Positions 29,998 through 40,839 of a stretch of 64,000 nt of DNA are shown in pieces. The first letter of the stretch is position 1, and every line of letters begins with the position of its first letter. A model generated the notes under the pieces. That model searched no databases. It was given only the letters and a program-made list of their open reading frames with translations, and had not been told where the DNA came from. This DNA comes from Gammaproteobacteria bacterium (lineage in GTDB: Bacteria; Pseudomonadota; Gammaproteobacteria; Burkholderiales; Rhodocyclaceae), in NCBI GenBank assembly GCA_018824085.1, contig JAHJHI010000022.1, positions 1-64,000 on the forward strand. The letters run 5' to 3'. The translations under genes and the position numbers were made by a program.

Positions 29998-30047
29998 CAA
30001 AAGCAAAACCCCGGATTCTAGCGCATGCAGGCGCAAAAATCCGGGGT
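29998..30047 (-). terminator. Terminator downstream of pstB
   Basis: ACCCCGGATT (30008-30017) pairs perfectly with AATCCGGGGT (30038-30047), with an inner GCGC/GCGC stem. On the minus strand the hairpin is followed by TTTTGCTTTTG. It fits an intrinsic terminator that closes the pst operon before the tpiA promoter. Confidence 0.7.
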
Positions 30048-30069
30048 ACGGGAGCTCGCGTGCGCGGTA

Positions 30070-30858
30070 TCAGCCGAAGCGACCGGTGATGTAGTCCTCG
30101 GTTTCCTTCCGTTGCGGCTTGATGAAGATCTGATCTGTCAGGCCGTACTCGATCAGCTCGCCCATGTACATGTAGGCGGTGTAGTCGCTCACGCGGGCGG
30201 CCTGCTGCATGTTGTGGGTAACGATCAGGATCGTGACCCTGTCCTTCAATTCCGTCACCAGTTCCTCGATGCTCGCGGTAGCGATGGGGTCGAGCGCCGA
30301 CGTCGGTTCGTCGAACAGGATGATCTCGGGGTCCGTGGCCAGGGCACGGGCGATGCACAGGCGCTGCTGCTGGCCGCCGGACAGGTTGGCGCCCAGCTCG
30401 CTCAGGCGGTCCTTCACTTCGTCCCAAAGCGCCGCGCCGCGCAAGGCCTGCTCGACCCGCTCGTCGATCACCGAACGGCGCTTCTCGCCGCGCACGCGCA
30501 GCCCGTAGGCGACGTTCTCGTAGATCGACTTGGGAAACGGATTCGGCTTCTGGAACACCATGCTGATGCGCATGCGCACCTCGATCGGATCCACCTCATC
30601 CGCCAGCAGATTGGTGTTGTCCGGATGAAGCAGTATCTTGCCGTCGTAGCGGTTGCCCGGATACAGGTCGTGCATCCGGTTGAAGCAGCGCAGAAGCGTT
30701 GATTTGCCGCAGCCCGACGGGCCGATCAGTGCCGTTACCTTCTTCTCGTGCACCGGCATGTTGATGCCCTTGAGCGCATGGAAGGCACTGTAGTGAAAGT
30801 TCAGGTTCTGGACTTCGGCCTTGGGCAGCATGCGCGCGGCAGCGGTGGCAGTGGTCAT
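30070..30858 (-). CDS. pstB: Phosphate ABC transporter ATP-binding protein
   Basis: The 262-residue ATPase of the high-affinity phosphate importer. Walker A is GPSGCGKST, the signature is [16 protein letters not shown] and Walker B is [29 protein letters not shown] is typical of PstB. It lies 43 bases after pstA. No phoU gene follows; the next gene is tpiA beyond a terminator. Confidence 0.97.
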   Translation of the reverse strand: MTTATAAARMLPKAEVQNLNFHYSAFHALKGINMPVHEKKVTALIGPSGCGKSTLLRCFNRMHDLYPGNRYDGKILLHPDNTNLLADEVDPIEVRMRISMVFQKPNPFPKSIYENVAYGLRVRGEKRRSVIDERVEQALRGAALWDEVKDRLSELGANLSGGQQQRLCIARALATDPEIILFDEPTSALDPIATASIEELVTELKDRVTILIVTHNMQQAARVSDYTAYMYMGELIEYGLTDQIFIKPQRKETEDYITGRFG

Positions 30859-30901
30859 TTCGATGTCTCGCGAGAATTTATGTCGGGGCGGCCGTCTTGG
30901 C

Positions 30902-31825
30902 TTACCACTTGATGTTGCGGCGCAGACGGTAGCGCAGCCAGATTGCGGTGCCGTTCATTGCCAGCGTCATCAGTACCAGCACGAAACCCGCGGCGGCGGC
31001 GTTGACCTGGAACGACGCTTCGGGACGCGACGTCCAGTTGAACATCTGGATCGGCATCACCGTGAATGGCGCCATCAGCCACTCGAAATTGACGTACGGA
31101 AACACTTCGGTGACCGGTGCCTGTGGCAGGAAAGCGATGAAGGTCAATGCGCCGATGGTGATGATCGGCGCCGTCTCGCCGATTGCACGGGCCATGCCGA
31201 TGATGACGCCGGTCAGGATGCCGGCACTCGAATACGGAACGATGTGGTCGCGCACCGTCTGCCAGGTCGTCGCACCAACGGCGTAGGAGCCCTCACGCAC
31301 CATCTGCGGGATGGCCCGGATGGACTCGCGTGTCGCCACGATGACGACCGGCAGGATCAGCAAACCCAGCGTCAGGCCGGCCGACAGCACGCTCTGCCCG
31401 AAACCGAACTTGTAGACAAACAGGCCCAGCGCGAGCAGGCCATAGACGATGGACGGCACGCCCGCCAGATTCGTCACATTGATTTCGATGATGTCGGTCA
31501 CCCAGTTCTTGGGTGCGTACTCTTCAAGATAGACACCGGCGGCAACGCCGAGCGGCACTGCCGACAGCGCGGTGACGAGCATGACCAGAATCGTGCCCAC
31601 CCAGGCGGAAAGAATGCCGGCTTTTTCCGCATGGCGGGACGGGAAGCTGGTCATGAAAGCGTAGTCGATACGCCCCATGCCCTTGATCGCCATGTCGGCA
31701 AACAGCGCAACGAAGGTCAGCACACCGATCATGAGCGCGAGCAGTCCGAGGATGCCGAACAGCAGGTCCCAACGCTTGTGGCGCGTGATGATGGCGCGGA
31801 TCGCCTGAACGTCCTGTGGATTCAT
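30902..31825 (-). CDS. pstA: Phosphate ABC transporter permease PstA
   Basis: A 307-residue inner-membrane permease with about six helices. The binding-protein-dependent transport motif is visible around [21 protein letters not shown] (EAA loop region). It pairs with PstC to form the phosphate channel. It starts three bases after pstC ends. Confidence 0.94.
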   Translation of the reverse strand: MNPQDVQAIRAIITRHKRWDLLFGILGLLALMIGVLTFVALFADMAIKGMGRIDYAFMTSFPSRHAEKAGILSAWVGTILVMLVTALSAVPLGVAAGVYLEEYAPKNWVTDIIEINVTNLAGVPSIVYGLLALGLFVYKFGFGQSVLSAGLTLGLLILPVVIVATRESIRAIPQMVREGSYAVGATTWQTVRDHIVPYSSAGILTGVIIGMARAIGETAPIITIGALTFIAFLPQAPVTEVFPYVNFEWLMAPFTVMPIQMFNWTSRPEASFQVNAAAAGFVLVLMTLAMNGTAIWLRYRLRRNIKW

Positions 31826-31828
31826 CGC

Positions 31829-32785
31829 TCAATAGACCTCGCGGAAGCGCTTGCGCATGTAATAGCCAAGCAGGTTGAAACAAAGCGTCAGCAGCATCAG
31901 CGTGAGGCCGGCGGCAAAGATGGTCTGGTACCCGATCGAGCCGTGCGGCAGGTCGCCCAGCGCCACCTGCACGATGTAGGACGTGATCGTGGCGCCCGGT
32001 TCGGCCGGATTGAACGTGAGATTCGGCTGCATGCCGGCGGCGACCGCCAGGATCATGGTCTCGCCCACGGCGCGTGAAATGCCGAGGATGTAGGCCGACG
32101 CAATGCCGGACGTGGCAGCCGGCACCACGGTGCGCAGCGCGGTCTGCAGCCGGGTGGCACCCATCGCGTACGAGCCTTCGCGCAGGCTCATGGGCACCGC
32201 GCGCATCGCGTCTTCGGACAGCGAACTGACGTACGGAATGATCATGATGCCCATGACCAGACCGGCCGAAAGCAGGCTGAAACCAGGCAGGTCCGGAAAC
32301 ACCATCTGCAGCAGAGGCGTCACCACCATCAACGCAAAGTAGCCATAGATGATGGTCGGAACGCCACCGAGCAGTTCAAGAAACGGCTTGGCGATTTCGC
32401 GCATCCGGAACGACGCGAACTCGGACAGATAGATCGCGATGATGGTACCCAGCGGCAACGCGACGGCAAGCGCAACAAAGGAACTGGTCAACGTGCCGGA
32501 CAGCAGCACCATGATGCCGTAGTGGGCATCGTCAAACAGTGGCGTCCATTGCGTATCGGTCAGGAAGTCCCACAGCGACACGTGCTCGAACAGCGTCAGC
32601 GATTCGCTGACCAGCACATAGACGATGGCAGCCGTTGTCAGCACGGATATGGACGCCGCCGCGAACAGGATCAGTTCGATCACACGTTCCTTGATGTGAC
32701 GGGACGCTCGCTTGCGCAAACGCGCACTGACCGTATCGGAGGCACTCGACAGGGGAGCTGACATGGGCGGGGCGGTGGCTGACAT
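31829..32785 (-). CDS. pstC: Phosphate ABC transporter permease PstC
   Basis: A 318-residue inner-membrane permease. The EAA loop region reads MSLREGSYAMGATRLQTALR followed by VVPAATSGI. An extended Ser/Ala-rich N-terminus precedes the first helix at about residue 37. It is separated from pstS by a strong hairpin terminator, so it is probably made in smaller amounts than PstS. Confidence 0.94.
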   Translation of the reverse strand: MSATAPPMSAPLSSASDTVSARLRKRASRHIKERVIELILFAAASISVLTTAAIVYVLVSESLTLFEHVSLWDFLTDTQWTPLFDDAHYGIMVLLSGTLTSSFVALAVALPLGTIIAIYLSEFASFRMREIAKPFLELLGGVPTIIYGYFALMVVTPLLQMVFPDLPGFSLLSAGLVMGIMIIPYVSSLSEDAMRAVPMSLREGSYAMGATRLQTALRTVVPAATSGIASAYILGISRAVGETMILAVAAGMQPNLTFNPAEPGATITSYIVQVALGDLPHGSIGYQTIFAAGLTLMLLTLCFNLLGYYMRKRFREVY

Positions 32786-32830
32786 GGTGGGCGCTCATTT
32801 TATCGGTGACCGGCGTGTGCCGCCGTTCAC

Positions 32831-32867
32831 CGGAAACAAAAAGCCCCGGGCACATGCCCGGGGCTTT
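32831..32867 (-). terminator. Intrinsic terminator/attenuator between pstS and pstC
   Basis: AAAGCCCCGGGC (32840-32851) and GCCCGGGGCTTT (32856-32867) form a perfect 12-bp stem with a four-base loop. On the minus strand the stem is followed by TTTTTGTTT-like sequence. It lies inside the pst operon just after the pstS stop. It is expected to limit read-through into pstCAB while leaving abundant pstS message. Confidence 0.85.
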
Positions 32868-32881
32868 CACTTCTTCGACCG

Positions 32882-33880
32882 TTATTCCTTCGGATCGCGC
32901 TTGAGCAGATCAGACACCTTCACGCCGACTTCGGCATGGCCGCCGAATGCGGTACCGGTCTTCATCTTGCTGAAGTTGGCCAGTGCGTGCTTGTAATCAC
33001 CTTCGGTCAGCGGCACGTACTTGACTTCCCTGGTCAGGACAGGCGCATTCTTCAGATAGAACTCGACGAATTCCTTCACCTCGGGCTTGGCCACCGACGC
33101 CGCATTGACGTAGATGAAGATCGGGCGCGACAGCGGCTGGTAGTCACCCGCGATGACGGCATCCAGCGACGGCTCGACCGCCTTGCCGGTCTTCGGATTG
33201 ACGACCGGAACGGCCCTCAGCTTGTCCTTGTTTTCGATGTAGTACGCGAAACCGAAGTAGCCCAGCGCCCCCTTGTCACGCGACACGCCCTGCACCAGAA
33301 CGTTATCGTCTTCCGATGCGGTGTAGTCGCCACGGCTGGATTTGGACTTGCCGACGATGGCTTCGGTGAAGTAGTCGAACGTACCCGAATCGGCGCCCGG
33401 GCCAAACAGTTTCAGGCCGGTATCGGGCCAGGCGGAGTTGATCTGCTTCCAGGTCGTCACCTTGCCCTGGGCCGACGGCTCCCACATGGCCTTCATCTCT
33501 TCGATGGAGATCTGCTTCAGGAAATCATTCTTCGGATTCATCACGACGGTCAGCGCGTCAAAGGCGACCGGCAGTTCGATGTACTTGATGCCGGCTTCCT
33601 TGCAGGCGGCCATTTCCTTTTCGAGGATCGGGCGCGAAGCGTCGGAAATATCGATCTCGCCGCGGCAGAACTTCTTGAAGCCACCGCCGGTACCGGAGAT
33701 GCCCACGGTCACGCGAACGGCACCCTTCTTCATCGTCTGGAACTCTTCAGCCACCGCTTCGGTGATCGGATAGACGGTGCTCGAGCCGTCGATCTTGACC
33801 GTGGCCTGTGCGAATGCGGACCCGGAAACAAACAGCGTACCGAGAGCGGCGGTCAGCGAAGCGATCTTGCTTGCGTTCAT
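32882..33880 (-). CDS. pstS: Periplasmic phosphate-binding protein
   Basis: A 332-residue protein with a signal peptide cleaved after GSAFA (residues 1-24). The mature protein opens QATVKIDGSSTVYPITEAVA and contains GISGTGGGFKKFCRGEIDIS and GPGADSGTFDYF, which form the phosphate pocket. It belongs to the PstS/SphX branch. A Pho-box-like site lies upstream. Confidence 0.95.
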   Translation of the reverse strand: MNASKIASLTAALGTLFVSGSAFAQATVKIDGSSTVYPITEAVAEEFQTMKKGAVRVTVGISGTGGGFKKFCRGEIDISDASRPILEKEMAACKEAGIKYIELPVAFDALTVVMNPKNDFLKQISIEEMKAMWEPSAQGKVTTWKQINSAWPDTGLKLFGPGADSGTFDYFTEAIVGKSKSSRGDYTASEDDNVLVQGVSRDKGALGYFGFAYYIENKDKLRAVPVVNPKTGKAVEPSLDAVIAGDYQPLSRPIFIYVNAASVAKPEVKEFVEFYLKNAPVLTREVKYVPLTEGDYKHALANFSKMKTGTAFGGHAEVGVKVSDLLKRDPKE

Positions 33881-33919
33881 CAGGAATCTCCAGTTGGTTG
33901 CGTCATATTGCGATGCGAC

Positions 33920-33965
33920 AACGGGAGTCTATGAAGACTTTGTTACAGCCATGTGAAGGTGTAAC
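33920..33965 (-). promoter_or_regulatory. Pho-box-like operator upstream of pstS
   Basis: The minus strand reads CTGTAACAAAGTCTTCAT (33948-33931), which matches 13 of 18 positions of the PhoB consensus CTGTCATAAAGCTGTCAT. A further 7-base unit CTTCACA precedes it in an 11-base period, so two overlapping boxes are possible. It lies 51 bases before the pstS ATG. This predicts phosphate-starvation control. Confidence 0.6.
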
Positions 33966-34016
33966 AAATGCATCCCGGACACATTCCGGCGTCCGGGATG
34001 ACCATCGGGGTGGCCC

Positions 34017-35288
34017 TCAAGCCGCGTCCAGCGCCTGTTCGAGGTCGGCCAGGATGTCGTCGATGTGTTCGATGCCTATCGACAGCCGCACCATGTCTTC
34101 CGACACGCCGGCGCGCTTGAGCTCCTCCGGCGCGAGCTGGCGATGCGTCGTCGACGCCGGATGGCAGGCCAGCGATTTGGCATCGCCGATATTTACCAGC
34201 CTGGTCACCAGCTGCAACGCATCCTGGAAGCGTGCGCCGGCGTCGCGGCCACCCTTGACGCCGAACGTCAGCAAACCCGAGGCTTTTCCGCCGAAATAGC
34301 GATCGACCAGCGGCCGGGCCGGACTGTCCGGCAACCCCGCGTAATTGACCCACGCCACCTTGGCGTGTCCGCCGAGATACTGCGCAACAGCAAGCGCGTT
34401 CTCGCAGTGGCGGTCCATGCGCAAGGCCAGCGTTTCGAGCCCCTGCAGGATCAGGAAACTGTTGAACGGTGAAATCGCGGCACCCATATTGCGCAGCGGC
34501 ACCGTGCGGGCGCGTCCGATGAAGGCGGCGGGCCCGAGCGCTTCCGTGTAGATCACGCCGTGATAGCTCACCTCGGGCTCATTCAGCCGGCGGAAGCGCG
34601 TCTTGTGTTCGGCCCACGGAAAGCATCCGCCGTCGACGATGATGCCGCCGATGCTGTTGCCGTGTCCGCCCATGTATTTGGTCAGCGAGTGCACGACGAT
34701 GTCGGCGCCGTGCTCGATTGGCCGCGTCAAGTATGGCGACGGCACCGTGTTGTCGACGATGAGCGGCACGCCATGCCGGTGTGCCACGTCGGCAAAAGCC
34801 GCGAAGTCGACGACATTGCCCAGCGGATTGCCTATCGATTCGCAGAACACGGCCTTGGTTCGCGCATCAATCTTCGCCGCGACCGACGCTGGGTCTGCCG
34901 CGTCAACAAAGCGCACCTCAATGCCGAACTGCGGCAAGGTGTGGGCAAAAAGGTTGTATGTGCCGCCATAGAGCGCCGATGTCGCGACGATGTTGTCGCC
35001 GGCCTCGGCGATCGTCATGATTGCGTAGGTGATTGCCGCCTGACCTGACGCCAGCGCGAGTGCACCGACACCGCCTTCGAGCGCGGCCACGCGCTGTTCG
35101 AGCACGTCGCTCGTCGGATTCATGATGCGCGTATAGATGTTGCCCTTGACCTTCAGGTCGAACAGGTCGGCACCGTGCTGGGTGTCGTCGAATGCGTAGC
35201 TGGTCGTCTGGTAGATCGGCACGGCCACGGCCTTGGTCGTCGGGTCCGGCGAGTAACCGGCGTGGATGGCAAGCGTATCGAAGCGCAT
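34017..35288 (-). CDS. metY: O-acetylhomoserine sulfhydrylase (aminocarboxypropyltransferase)
   Basis: A 423-residue PLP enzyme of the Cys/Met metabolism class that makes homocysteine from O-acetylhomoserine and sulphide. The PLP lysine lies in VHSLTKYMGGHGNSIGG. The start MRFDTLAIHAGYSPDPTTKA and TRLVNIGDAKSLACHPASTTH are typical of MetY/OAH sulfhydrylases. The ATG at 35288 has GGAGG upstream. It is a stand-alone gene upstream of pst. Confidence 0.92.
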   Translation of the reverse strand: MRFDTLAIHAGYSPDPTTKAVAVPIYQTTSYAFDDTQHGADLFDLKVKGNIYTRIMNPTSDVLEQRVAALEGGVGALALASGQAAITYAIMTIAEAGDNIVATSALYGGTYNLFAHTLPQFGIEVRFVDAADPASVAAKIDARTKAVFCESIGNPLGNVVDFAAFADVAHRHGVPLIVDNTVPSPYLTRPIEHGADIVVHSLTKYMGGHGNSIGGIIVDGGCFPWAEHKTRFRRLNEPEVSYHGVIYTEALGPAAFIGRARTVPLRNMGAAISPFNSFLILQGLETLALRMDRHCENALAVAQYLGGHAKVAWVNYAGLPDSPARPLVDRYFGGKASGLLTFGVKGGRDAGARFQDALQLVTRLVNIGDAKSLACHPASTTHRQLAPEELKRAGVSEDMVRLSIGIEHIDDILADLEQALDAA

Positions 35289-35360
35289 GATCGGGGCCTC
35301 CTTCTGTTTTCCGGCCCCGCAATCTACACGCACCGCGCATGACAGACAAAAGCGGTGCAG

Positions 35361-35398
35361 CAAAACAAAACGCCGCCCCGGGTGAACGGGAACGGCGT
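35361..35398 (-). terminator. Terminator downstream of glmM
   Basis: ACGCCGCCCCG (35370-35380) pairs with CGGGAACGGCGT (35387-35398), with a small internal bulge. The minus strand continues TTTTGTTTTG. It closes the ftsH-folP-glmM transcript before metY. Confidence 0.75.
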
Positions 35399-35438
35399 CC
35401 TTGTCGAAAGCCGGCTCGCGTGGCCGCTGCCCGGTGCG

Positions 35439-36794
35439 TCAGGCCGCCATCGCCGTCGTCACCACGTCCGCCAGCCGCGCCGCCAGGCGTCCGACCTCGG
35501 CTGCGTCCTGCCCTTCCACCATCACGCGCAACAGCGGCTCGGTACCGGACGGTCGCAGCAGCACGCGACCACGCTGCGCGAGCTCGCCTTCAACCTCGAT
35601 ACGCGTCCGGTCGATGATGGGCGCGGCTCTCCAGTCAAAACCGGGGCGCAGCTTCACATTGACGAGCTTCTGCGGATAGAGCGTGAGGCCGGCGCACGCC
35701 TGATCGAGCGTCATGTCCTGACGACGCAGCGCCGCAAGCACCTGCAGCGCAGCAACAATGCCGTCACCCGTCGTATGACGGTCCAGATCGATGATGTGAC
35801 CCGAGTTTTCGCCGCCCAGGCGCCACCCGTTCTGATGCAGCGTTTCCAGCACGTAGCGGTCGCCCACCTTGGCTCGCGCGAGACCGAGGCCCATGGCATC
35901 GAGCGCATGCTCCAGCGCCAGATTCGTCATCAGGGTACCGACGACGCCTGCAATCCGTCCTTCGCGCAGACGCTGGCCGGCGATCACGTACAACAGCTCG
36001 TCGCCGTCATAGATTCGACCGCTGGCGTCGCTCATCATCAAGCGGTCGGCATCGCCATCCAGCGCGATGCCGATGTCCGCGCCGTGCGCGCGCACAGCTT
36101 CCGACAGCGATGCGGTTGCAGTGGCACCGACGCCGTCATTGATGTTCATGCCGTTCGGGCTGCAGCCTACGGTGACGACTTCGGCACCCAGTTCGTGGAA
36201 CACGCGAGGCGCGATGCTGTAGGCCGCGCCATGCGCGCAATCGAGCGCGATCTTCAGTCCGCGCAGATCCAGCTCCGTCGGAAAGGTGCTCTTGCAGAAC
36301 TCGATGTAGCGTCCCGGCGCATCCTCGATACGCCGCGCCTTGCCAAGCCGCGCAGACTCCATGCAGCCCATCGGTTCGTCGAGCAGCGCTTCGATCTGCA
36401 GTTCGACTTCGTCCGGCAGCTTGGTACCGCGCGCCGAGAAGAACTTGATACCGTTGTCTTCGAACGGATTGTGCGACGCACTTATCACGACACCTGCCTG
36501 CAGGCGCAAGGCACGCGTCAGATACGCCACTGCCGGTGTCGGCACGACCTTGGCCAGCACCGTATCCACACCGGCTGCCGCAAAACCGGCCTCAAGCGCA
36601 GCTTCGAGCATGTAGCCCGATACGCGGGTGTCCTTGCCGATCAGCACGGCCGGGTGCTCCCCGGCAGGCAAGTGCTCGGTTGCCACCAGCGCGCGCCCCG
36701 CCGCATAGCCCAGCCTCATCACGAATTCCGGCGTGATCGGGGTCTGCCCTACCCGACCGCGTACGCCGTCGGTACCGAAATAGCGTCTCGACAT
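35439..36794 (-). CDS. glmM: Phosphoglucosamine mutase
   Basis: A 451-residue enzyme converting glucosamine 6-phosphate to glucosamine 1-phosphate for peptidoglycan precursors. The phosphoserine loop is [18 protein letters not shown], the Mg site is DGDADR and the C-terminal phosphate-binding loop is [15 protein letters not shown]. The ATG at 36794 ([16 protein letters not shown]) is canonical. The order ftsH-folP-glmM is conserved in proteobacteria. Confidence 0.97.
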   Translation of the reverse strand: MSRRYFGTDGVRGRVGQTPITPEFVMRLGYAAGRALVATEHLPAGEHPAVLIGKDTRVSGYMLEAALEAGFAAAGVDTVLAKVVPTPAVAYLTRALRLQAGVVISASHNPFEDNGIKFFSARGTKLPDEVELQIEALLDEPMGCMESARLGKARRIEDAPGRYIEFCKSTFPTELDLRGLKIALDCAHGAAYSIAPRVFHELGAEVVTVGCSPNGMNINDGVGATATASLSEAVRAHGADIGIALDGDADRLMMSDASGRIYDGDELLYVIAGQRLREGRIAGVVGTLMTNLALEHALDAMGLGLARAKVGDRYVLETLHQNGWRLGGENSGHIIDLDRHTTGDGIVAALQVLAALRRQDMTLDQACAGLTLYPQKLVNVKLRPGFDWRAAPIIDRTRIEVEGELAQRGRVLLRPSGTEPLLRVMVEGQDAAEVGRLAARLADVVTTAMAA

Positions 36795-36807
36795 TCTTGT
36801 GCTCTCC

Positions 36808-37650
36808 TCAAACCTCGTCGCAAAACACGCCGGCGACCTGCCATACGGCGATCGCGTCGCGCGTGGCCGCAACATCGTGCACTCGCACCATGCGCGCACC
36901 CCGCGCGATCGATGCCAGCGCCGCAGCCACACTGGCGGCCACCCGGTCCGTCACCTTCCGGCCGGTGAGGCTGCCCAGCACCGACTTGCGCGACAGACCG
37001 ACAAGCAAGGGATACCCCTGCGCCGCCAGCTCCTGCAGTCCATTGATCAACTCGAGATTGTGCGTCGACGTCTTGCCGAAGCCAAACCCGGGATCGAGCA
37101 TGATGCGCGCCCGATCAATTCCTGAATCTTGCGCGCACGCCGCTCTTTGCAGCAGGAAATCAGTCACTTCCCGGCATACATCGGCATAGAAAGGGGAAAC
37201 TTGCATGGTTTGCGGTGTGCCCTGCATATGCATGATGCACACGGCGGCATCACTTGCCGCGACGGCCTCGATCGCGCCCGGCGCCTGCAGCCCGTTGATG
37301 TCGTTGACCATGGTGGCGCCCGCAGCCAGCGCCGCGCGCATGACCTCCGGTTTCCACGTATCGATCGACAGCGGCACGCCAAGCCCGCCAAGAGCTTCGA
37401 TCACCGGCACCACGCGGCGGATCTCATCGACCGCCGACACCGGGTCCGAACCGGGACGCGTGGACTCACCGCCGATGTCCAGCACATCGGCGCCGTCAGC
37501 AATGAACTGCCGCGCCTGTGCCAGCGCCCGCCCGGCATCGGCGCCGACGCCGTCTCCGGAAAAGGAATCAGGCGTGGCGTTGATGATGCCCATGACCAGG
37601 GGTCGTTCAAGCGGAAGGCGGAAGTCACCGCAGTGCAGGAAGGTGTTCAT
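36808..37650 (-). CDS. folP: Dihydropteroate synthase
   Basis: A 280-residue TIM barrel that joins p-aminobenzoate to the pterin made by FolK; it is the sulphonamide target. [15 protein letters not shown] and [16 protein letters not shown] are the two family signatures. The ATG at 37650 is chosen; a GTG three codons upstream is possible. It lies between ftsH and glmM. Confidence 0.96.
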   Translation of the reverse strand: MNTFLHCGDFRLPLERPLVMGIINATPDSFSGDGVGADAGRALAQARQFIADGADVLDIGGESTRPGSDPVSAVDEIRRVVPVIEALGGLGVPLSIDTWKPEVMRAALAAGATMVNDINGLQAPGAIEAVAASDAAVCIMHMQGTPQTMQVSPFYADVCREVTDFLLQRAACAQDSGIDRARIMLDPGFGFGKTSTHNLELINGLQELAAQGYPLLVGLSRKSVLGSLTGRKVTDRVAASVAAALASIARGARMVRVHDVAATRDAIAVWQVAGVFCDEV

Positions 37651-37712
37651 GCTCGTCACAAATGAAAACCGGAGGCTGGCGCCTCCGGTTGCGGGTTGAA
37701 ACGGTAATGGGT

Positions 37713-39599
37713 TCAGGCAGGCGCGGCGGCATTCGGCGCGGCGCCGGGCGTGTTGCCGTCCGACGAAGGCTTTGGCGGGCGCGAGGTCGGCTTTGGCGGA
37801 CGCACCGGCCGATCGTTCATGATGTCGTCGATCTGGTCGGCATCGATGGTTTCGAAATCAAGCAGTGCACGCGTCATCGCCTCCACCTTGTCACGATTCT
37901 CTTCGAGCAGGCGGCGAGCTTCGTCATAGCGGTTGTCGATGATGTGACGGATTTCCGCGTCGACCTTCTGCATCGTCGTTTCCGACATGTTCCGGTGCGT
38001 GGCCATGGATCGGCCAAGGAACACTTCGCCCTCTTCCTCTCCATAGACCATCGGTCCCATCGAATCCGACATTCCCCACTGCGTCACCATGCGGCGCGCC
38101 AGATCGGTTGCACGCTGGAAGTCGTTGGCTGCACCGTTGGTCATCTGGTGCATGAAAAGCTCTTCGGCGATGCGCCCGGCAAGCATCATGGAAATCAGCT
38201 GCAGGCAGTAGTCCTTGTCGTAGCTGTAGCGATCCTTTTCCGGCAGCGACATCGTCACGCCGAGCGCACGTCCGCGCGGAATGATCGTGACCTTATGCAC
38301 CGGATCACACTTGGGCAGCAGCATGCCCACGATGGCATGCCCGGACTCGTGATAAGCGGTGTTCTTCTTCTCTTCGTCGTCCATCACCATGGTTCGGCGC
38401 TCGGCGCCCATGATGATCTTGTCCTTGGCGCGCTCGAAATCTTCCATGTCCACAACGCGCTTGTTGCCGCGCGCCGCGAAAAGTGCCGCCTCGTTCACCA
38501 GATTGGCAAGATCAGCGCCGGAAAAACCGGGGGTGCCACGGGCAATGATTTCGGCCTTCACATCGGGCGCGAGCGGAACCTTGCGCATGTGCACCGCGAG
38601 TATCTGTTCGCGGCCGCGAATGTCGGGCAAGGGCACGACGACCTGACGGTCGAAGCGGCCCGGACGCAGCAGTGCGGGGTCCAGCACGTCAGGCCGGTTC
38701 GTTGCGGCGATGACGATGGTGCCGATCTGGGCTTCGAAACCGTCCATCTCGACCAGCAACTGATTGAGCGTCTGTTCGCGTTCGTCGTTGCCGCCACCCA
38801 TGCCGGCACCGCGCTGGCGACCGACTGCGTCGATCTCATCGATGAAGATGATGCACGGCGCCTGCTTCTTTGCCTGTTCGAACATGTCCCGCACACGTGC
38901 GGCACCGACACCCACGAACATTTCCACGAAATCGGAGCCCGAAATCGAGAAAAACGGTACTTTCGCCTCACCGGCGATCGCCTTGGCAAGCAGCGTCTTG
39001 CCGGTACCCGGTGAGCCGACCATCAGCACGCCCTTGGGAATGCGGCCGCCCAGCTTCTGGAACTTGGACGGATCACGCAGAAACTCGACCAGTTCGGCGA
39101 CTTCCTCCTTCGCCTCGTCGCAACCGGCAACGTCCGCGAACGTGATCGTGTTAGTGGCCTCGTCAAGCATGCGTGCCTTGGACTTGCCGAACGAGAACGC
39201 ACCGCCACGTCCGCCGCCCTGCATCTGGCGCATGAAGAACACCCACACGCCGATCAGCAGCAACATCGGGAACCACGACACGAAAATGCTCATGAGGAAG
39301 CTCTGCTCTTCCTCCGGCTTGGCGACAACCTTCACGTTGCTCTTGAGCAGGTCGCTGACCAGCCAGATGTCCTGTGCCGGTGCGTAGGAAGTGATGCGCT
39401 TGCCGTCGACGGTGGCGGCCGTGAGCGAACGCCCCTGGATTTCCACCTTCGAAATGCGGCCGGCCTTCACCTCATCGAGAAACTCGGAGTATTCCACCAT
39501 GCCCTGTGCGGCCTGGCGCTGATTGAACTGGTTGAATACGGTCATCAGCACGATGCCGATCACAAGCCAGATCGCAAGATTTTTGAACATGTTGTTCAA
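37713..39599 (-). CDS. ftsH: ATP-dependent zinc metalloprotease FtsH
   Basis: A 628-residue inner-membrane AAA+ protease for membrane-protein quality control and sigma-32 turnover. Two N-terminal membrane segments flank a periplasmic domain (segments about 5-22 and 103-122). Walker A is [13 protein letters not shown], Walker B is [12 protein letters not shown] and the zinc site is HESGHAIVG. The C-terminus is a Pro-rich tail of about 30 residues. It starts 76 bases after rlmE. Confidence 0.97.
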   Translation of the reverse strand: MNNMFKNLAIWLVIGIVLMTVFNQFNQRQAAQGMVEYSEFLDEVKAGRISKVEIQGRSLTAATVDGKRITSYAPAQDIWLVSDLLKSNVKVVAKPEEEQSFLMSIFVSWFPMLLLIGVWVFFMRQMQGGGRGGAFSFGKSKARMLDEATNTITFADVAGCDEAKEEVAELVEFLRDPSKFQKLGGRIPKGVLMVGSPGTGKTLLAKAIAGEAKVPFFSISGSDFVEMFVGVGAARVRDMFEQAKKQAPCIIFIDEIDAVGRQRGAGMGGGNDEREQTLNQLLVEMDGFEAQIGTIVIAATNRPDVLDPALLRPGRFDRQVVVPLPDIRGREQILAVHMRKVPLAPDVKAEIIARGTPGFSGADLANLVNEAALFAARGNKRVVDMEDFERAKDKIIMGAERRTMVMDDEEKKNTAYHESGHAIVGMLLPKCDPVHKVTIIPRGRALGVTMSLPEKDRYSYDKDYCLQLISMMLAGRIAEELFMHQMTNGAANDFQRATDLARRMVTQWGMSDSMGPMVYGEEEGEVFLGRSMATHRNMSETTMQKVDAEIRHIIDNRYDEARRLLEENRDKVEAMTRALLDFETIDADQIDDIMNDRPVRPPKPTSRPPKPSSDGNTPGAAPNAAAPA

Positions 39600-39675
39600 G
39601 GCAGTTCCTCTGTATTTCCGGGGCCGGAGATGCCGACCGAATCAAATCACCAACCAACAGACCAGACGAGGCGCC

Positions 39676-40335
39676 TTATGTTCCGCACGCTGCGCCCTCA
39701 ATCCCAGCAGAAGGCTCACCGCGCCTGCCACGACAGAGAAGATACACCTCTGAACTGCGGCCGCGCGAACTGTCGGGTTTCCGCACCAGTACAGACGTGA
39801 AAAGCTGCTCCATGTCACGTCTGAGCGCATCAAACCCCGACCCGTGAAAGACCTTTACGAGCATGTCTCCTCCACTCTTTAGGTGATCGCGTGAAAATTC
39901 CAGCGCCAGTTCGAGCAAATGGACGGAGCGCGCCTGATCGGTGACCGCGATACCCGTGAGGTTGGGGGCCATATCTGACAATACAAGCCCGACCTGCCGG
40001 CCACCCAGGGCATCGACCAGCATGGCGAGCGGCTCGTCGTCGCGAAAGTCGCCTTCGACGAAGTGCACGCCGGGCACCGGCTCCATCGGCAACAGGTCGA
40101 TCGCGACCACGCGCCCACCCGCACCCACCTTGCTCATGGCAACCTGCGACCATCCTCCGGGAGTACTTCCGAGATCGACCACGACCATGCCCTGGACGAG
40201 CAAGCGGTCCCGTTCATCGATCTGCAACAGCTTGAACGCGGCACGCGAACGGTAGCCCTGTGCCTGCGCCTGCTTTACATACGGGTCGTTGATGTGGTCA
40301 TGTAGCCACTGGCGGCTGGTTTTGTTCTTTGCCAT
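39676..40335 (-). CDS. rlmE: 23S rRNA 2'-O-methyltransferase RlmE (FtsJ)
   Basis: A 219-residue SAM methyltransferase that modifies U2552 of 23S rRNA. The SAM loop is VVDLGSTPGGWSQVA. The catalytic K-D-K-E set is visible in AAFKLLQID, LSDMAPNLTG, VKVFHG and SSEVYLLC. It precedes ftsH, as in E. coli. It is divergent from yhbY with a 34-base gap. Confidence 0.95.
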   Translation of the reverse strand: MAKNKTSRQWLHDHINDPYVKQAQAQGYRSRAAFKLLQIDERDRLLVQGMVVVDLGSTPGGWSQVAMSKVGAGGRVVAIDLLPMEPVPGVHFVEGDFRDDEPLAMLVDALGGRQVGLVLSDMAPNLTGIAVTDQARSVHLLELALEFSRDHLKSGGDMLVKVFHGSGFDALRRDMEQLFTSVLVRKPDSSRGRSSEVYLLCRGRRGEPSAGIEGAACGT

Positions 40336-40369
40336 GACTTAGACTTGCGCGCCTTTCAGGAATAACGCC

Positions 40370-40807
40370 ATGCTGACCCTAACTCCCGATGAACGCCGCG
40401 CGCTGCGCGCGCAAGCCCATACGCTGAAGCCGGTCGTGATGATCGCGCAGAACGGGCTGACTGACGCGGTATTGAAGGAGATCGAGCTGGCGCTCAGTTC
40501 GCACGAACTGATCAAGGTCCGGGTATTCGACGCGGAACGCGAGCAGCGCGACGAATGGCTGAACAGCGCCTGCGAAAGCCTGAATGCAGCACCGATCCAG
40601 CGCATCGGCAACATTCTGGTGCTGTATCGCCCGAACCCCGAACTGCACGCGGCGCCTGCCGCCAAACCGCCCGTACGCAAGGCGACGACAAAACCGTCGG
40701 CCGGCAAGCCCGTCCCGACGCGCAGCTCGCCGGCGAAGCCGGTACCCGGTCGACGCGGCATCGCCCGCAACGCCAAGGTCAGCGCCTTCAAGCCGCGCGG
40801 CCGCTGA
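40370..40807 (+). CDS. yhbY: YhbY/CRS1 RNA-binding protein (ribosome assembly)
   Basis: A 145-residue protein with the CRM domain in residues 1-95: LTPDERRALRAQAHTLKPVV, IAQNGLTDAVLKEIELALSS and RIGNILVLYRPNPE. These proteins associate with pre-50S particles. The last 50 residues form a basic Pro/Lys/Arg/Thr-rich extension not found in the compact E. coli protein. It is divergent from rlmE and convergent with greA. Confidence 0.9.
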   Translation: MLTLTPDERRALRAQAHTLKPVVMIAQNGLTDAVLKEIELALSSHELIKVRVFDAEREQRDEWLNSACESLNAAPIQRIGNILVLYRPNPELHAAPAAKPPVRKATTKPSAGKPVPTRSSPAKPVPGRRGIARNAKVSAFKPRGR

Positions 40808-40839
40808 GGCGACGCTGCGCGGCTTCCCGTCTGACGCAA

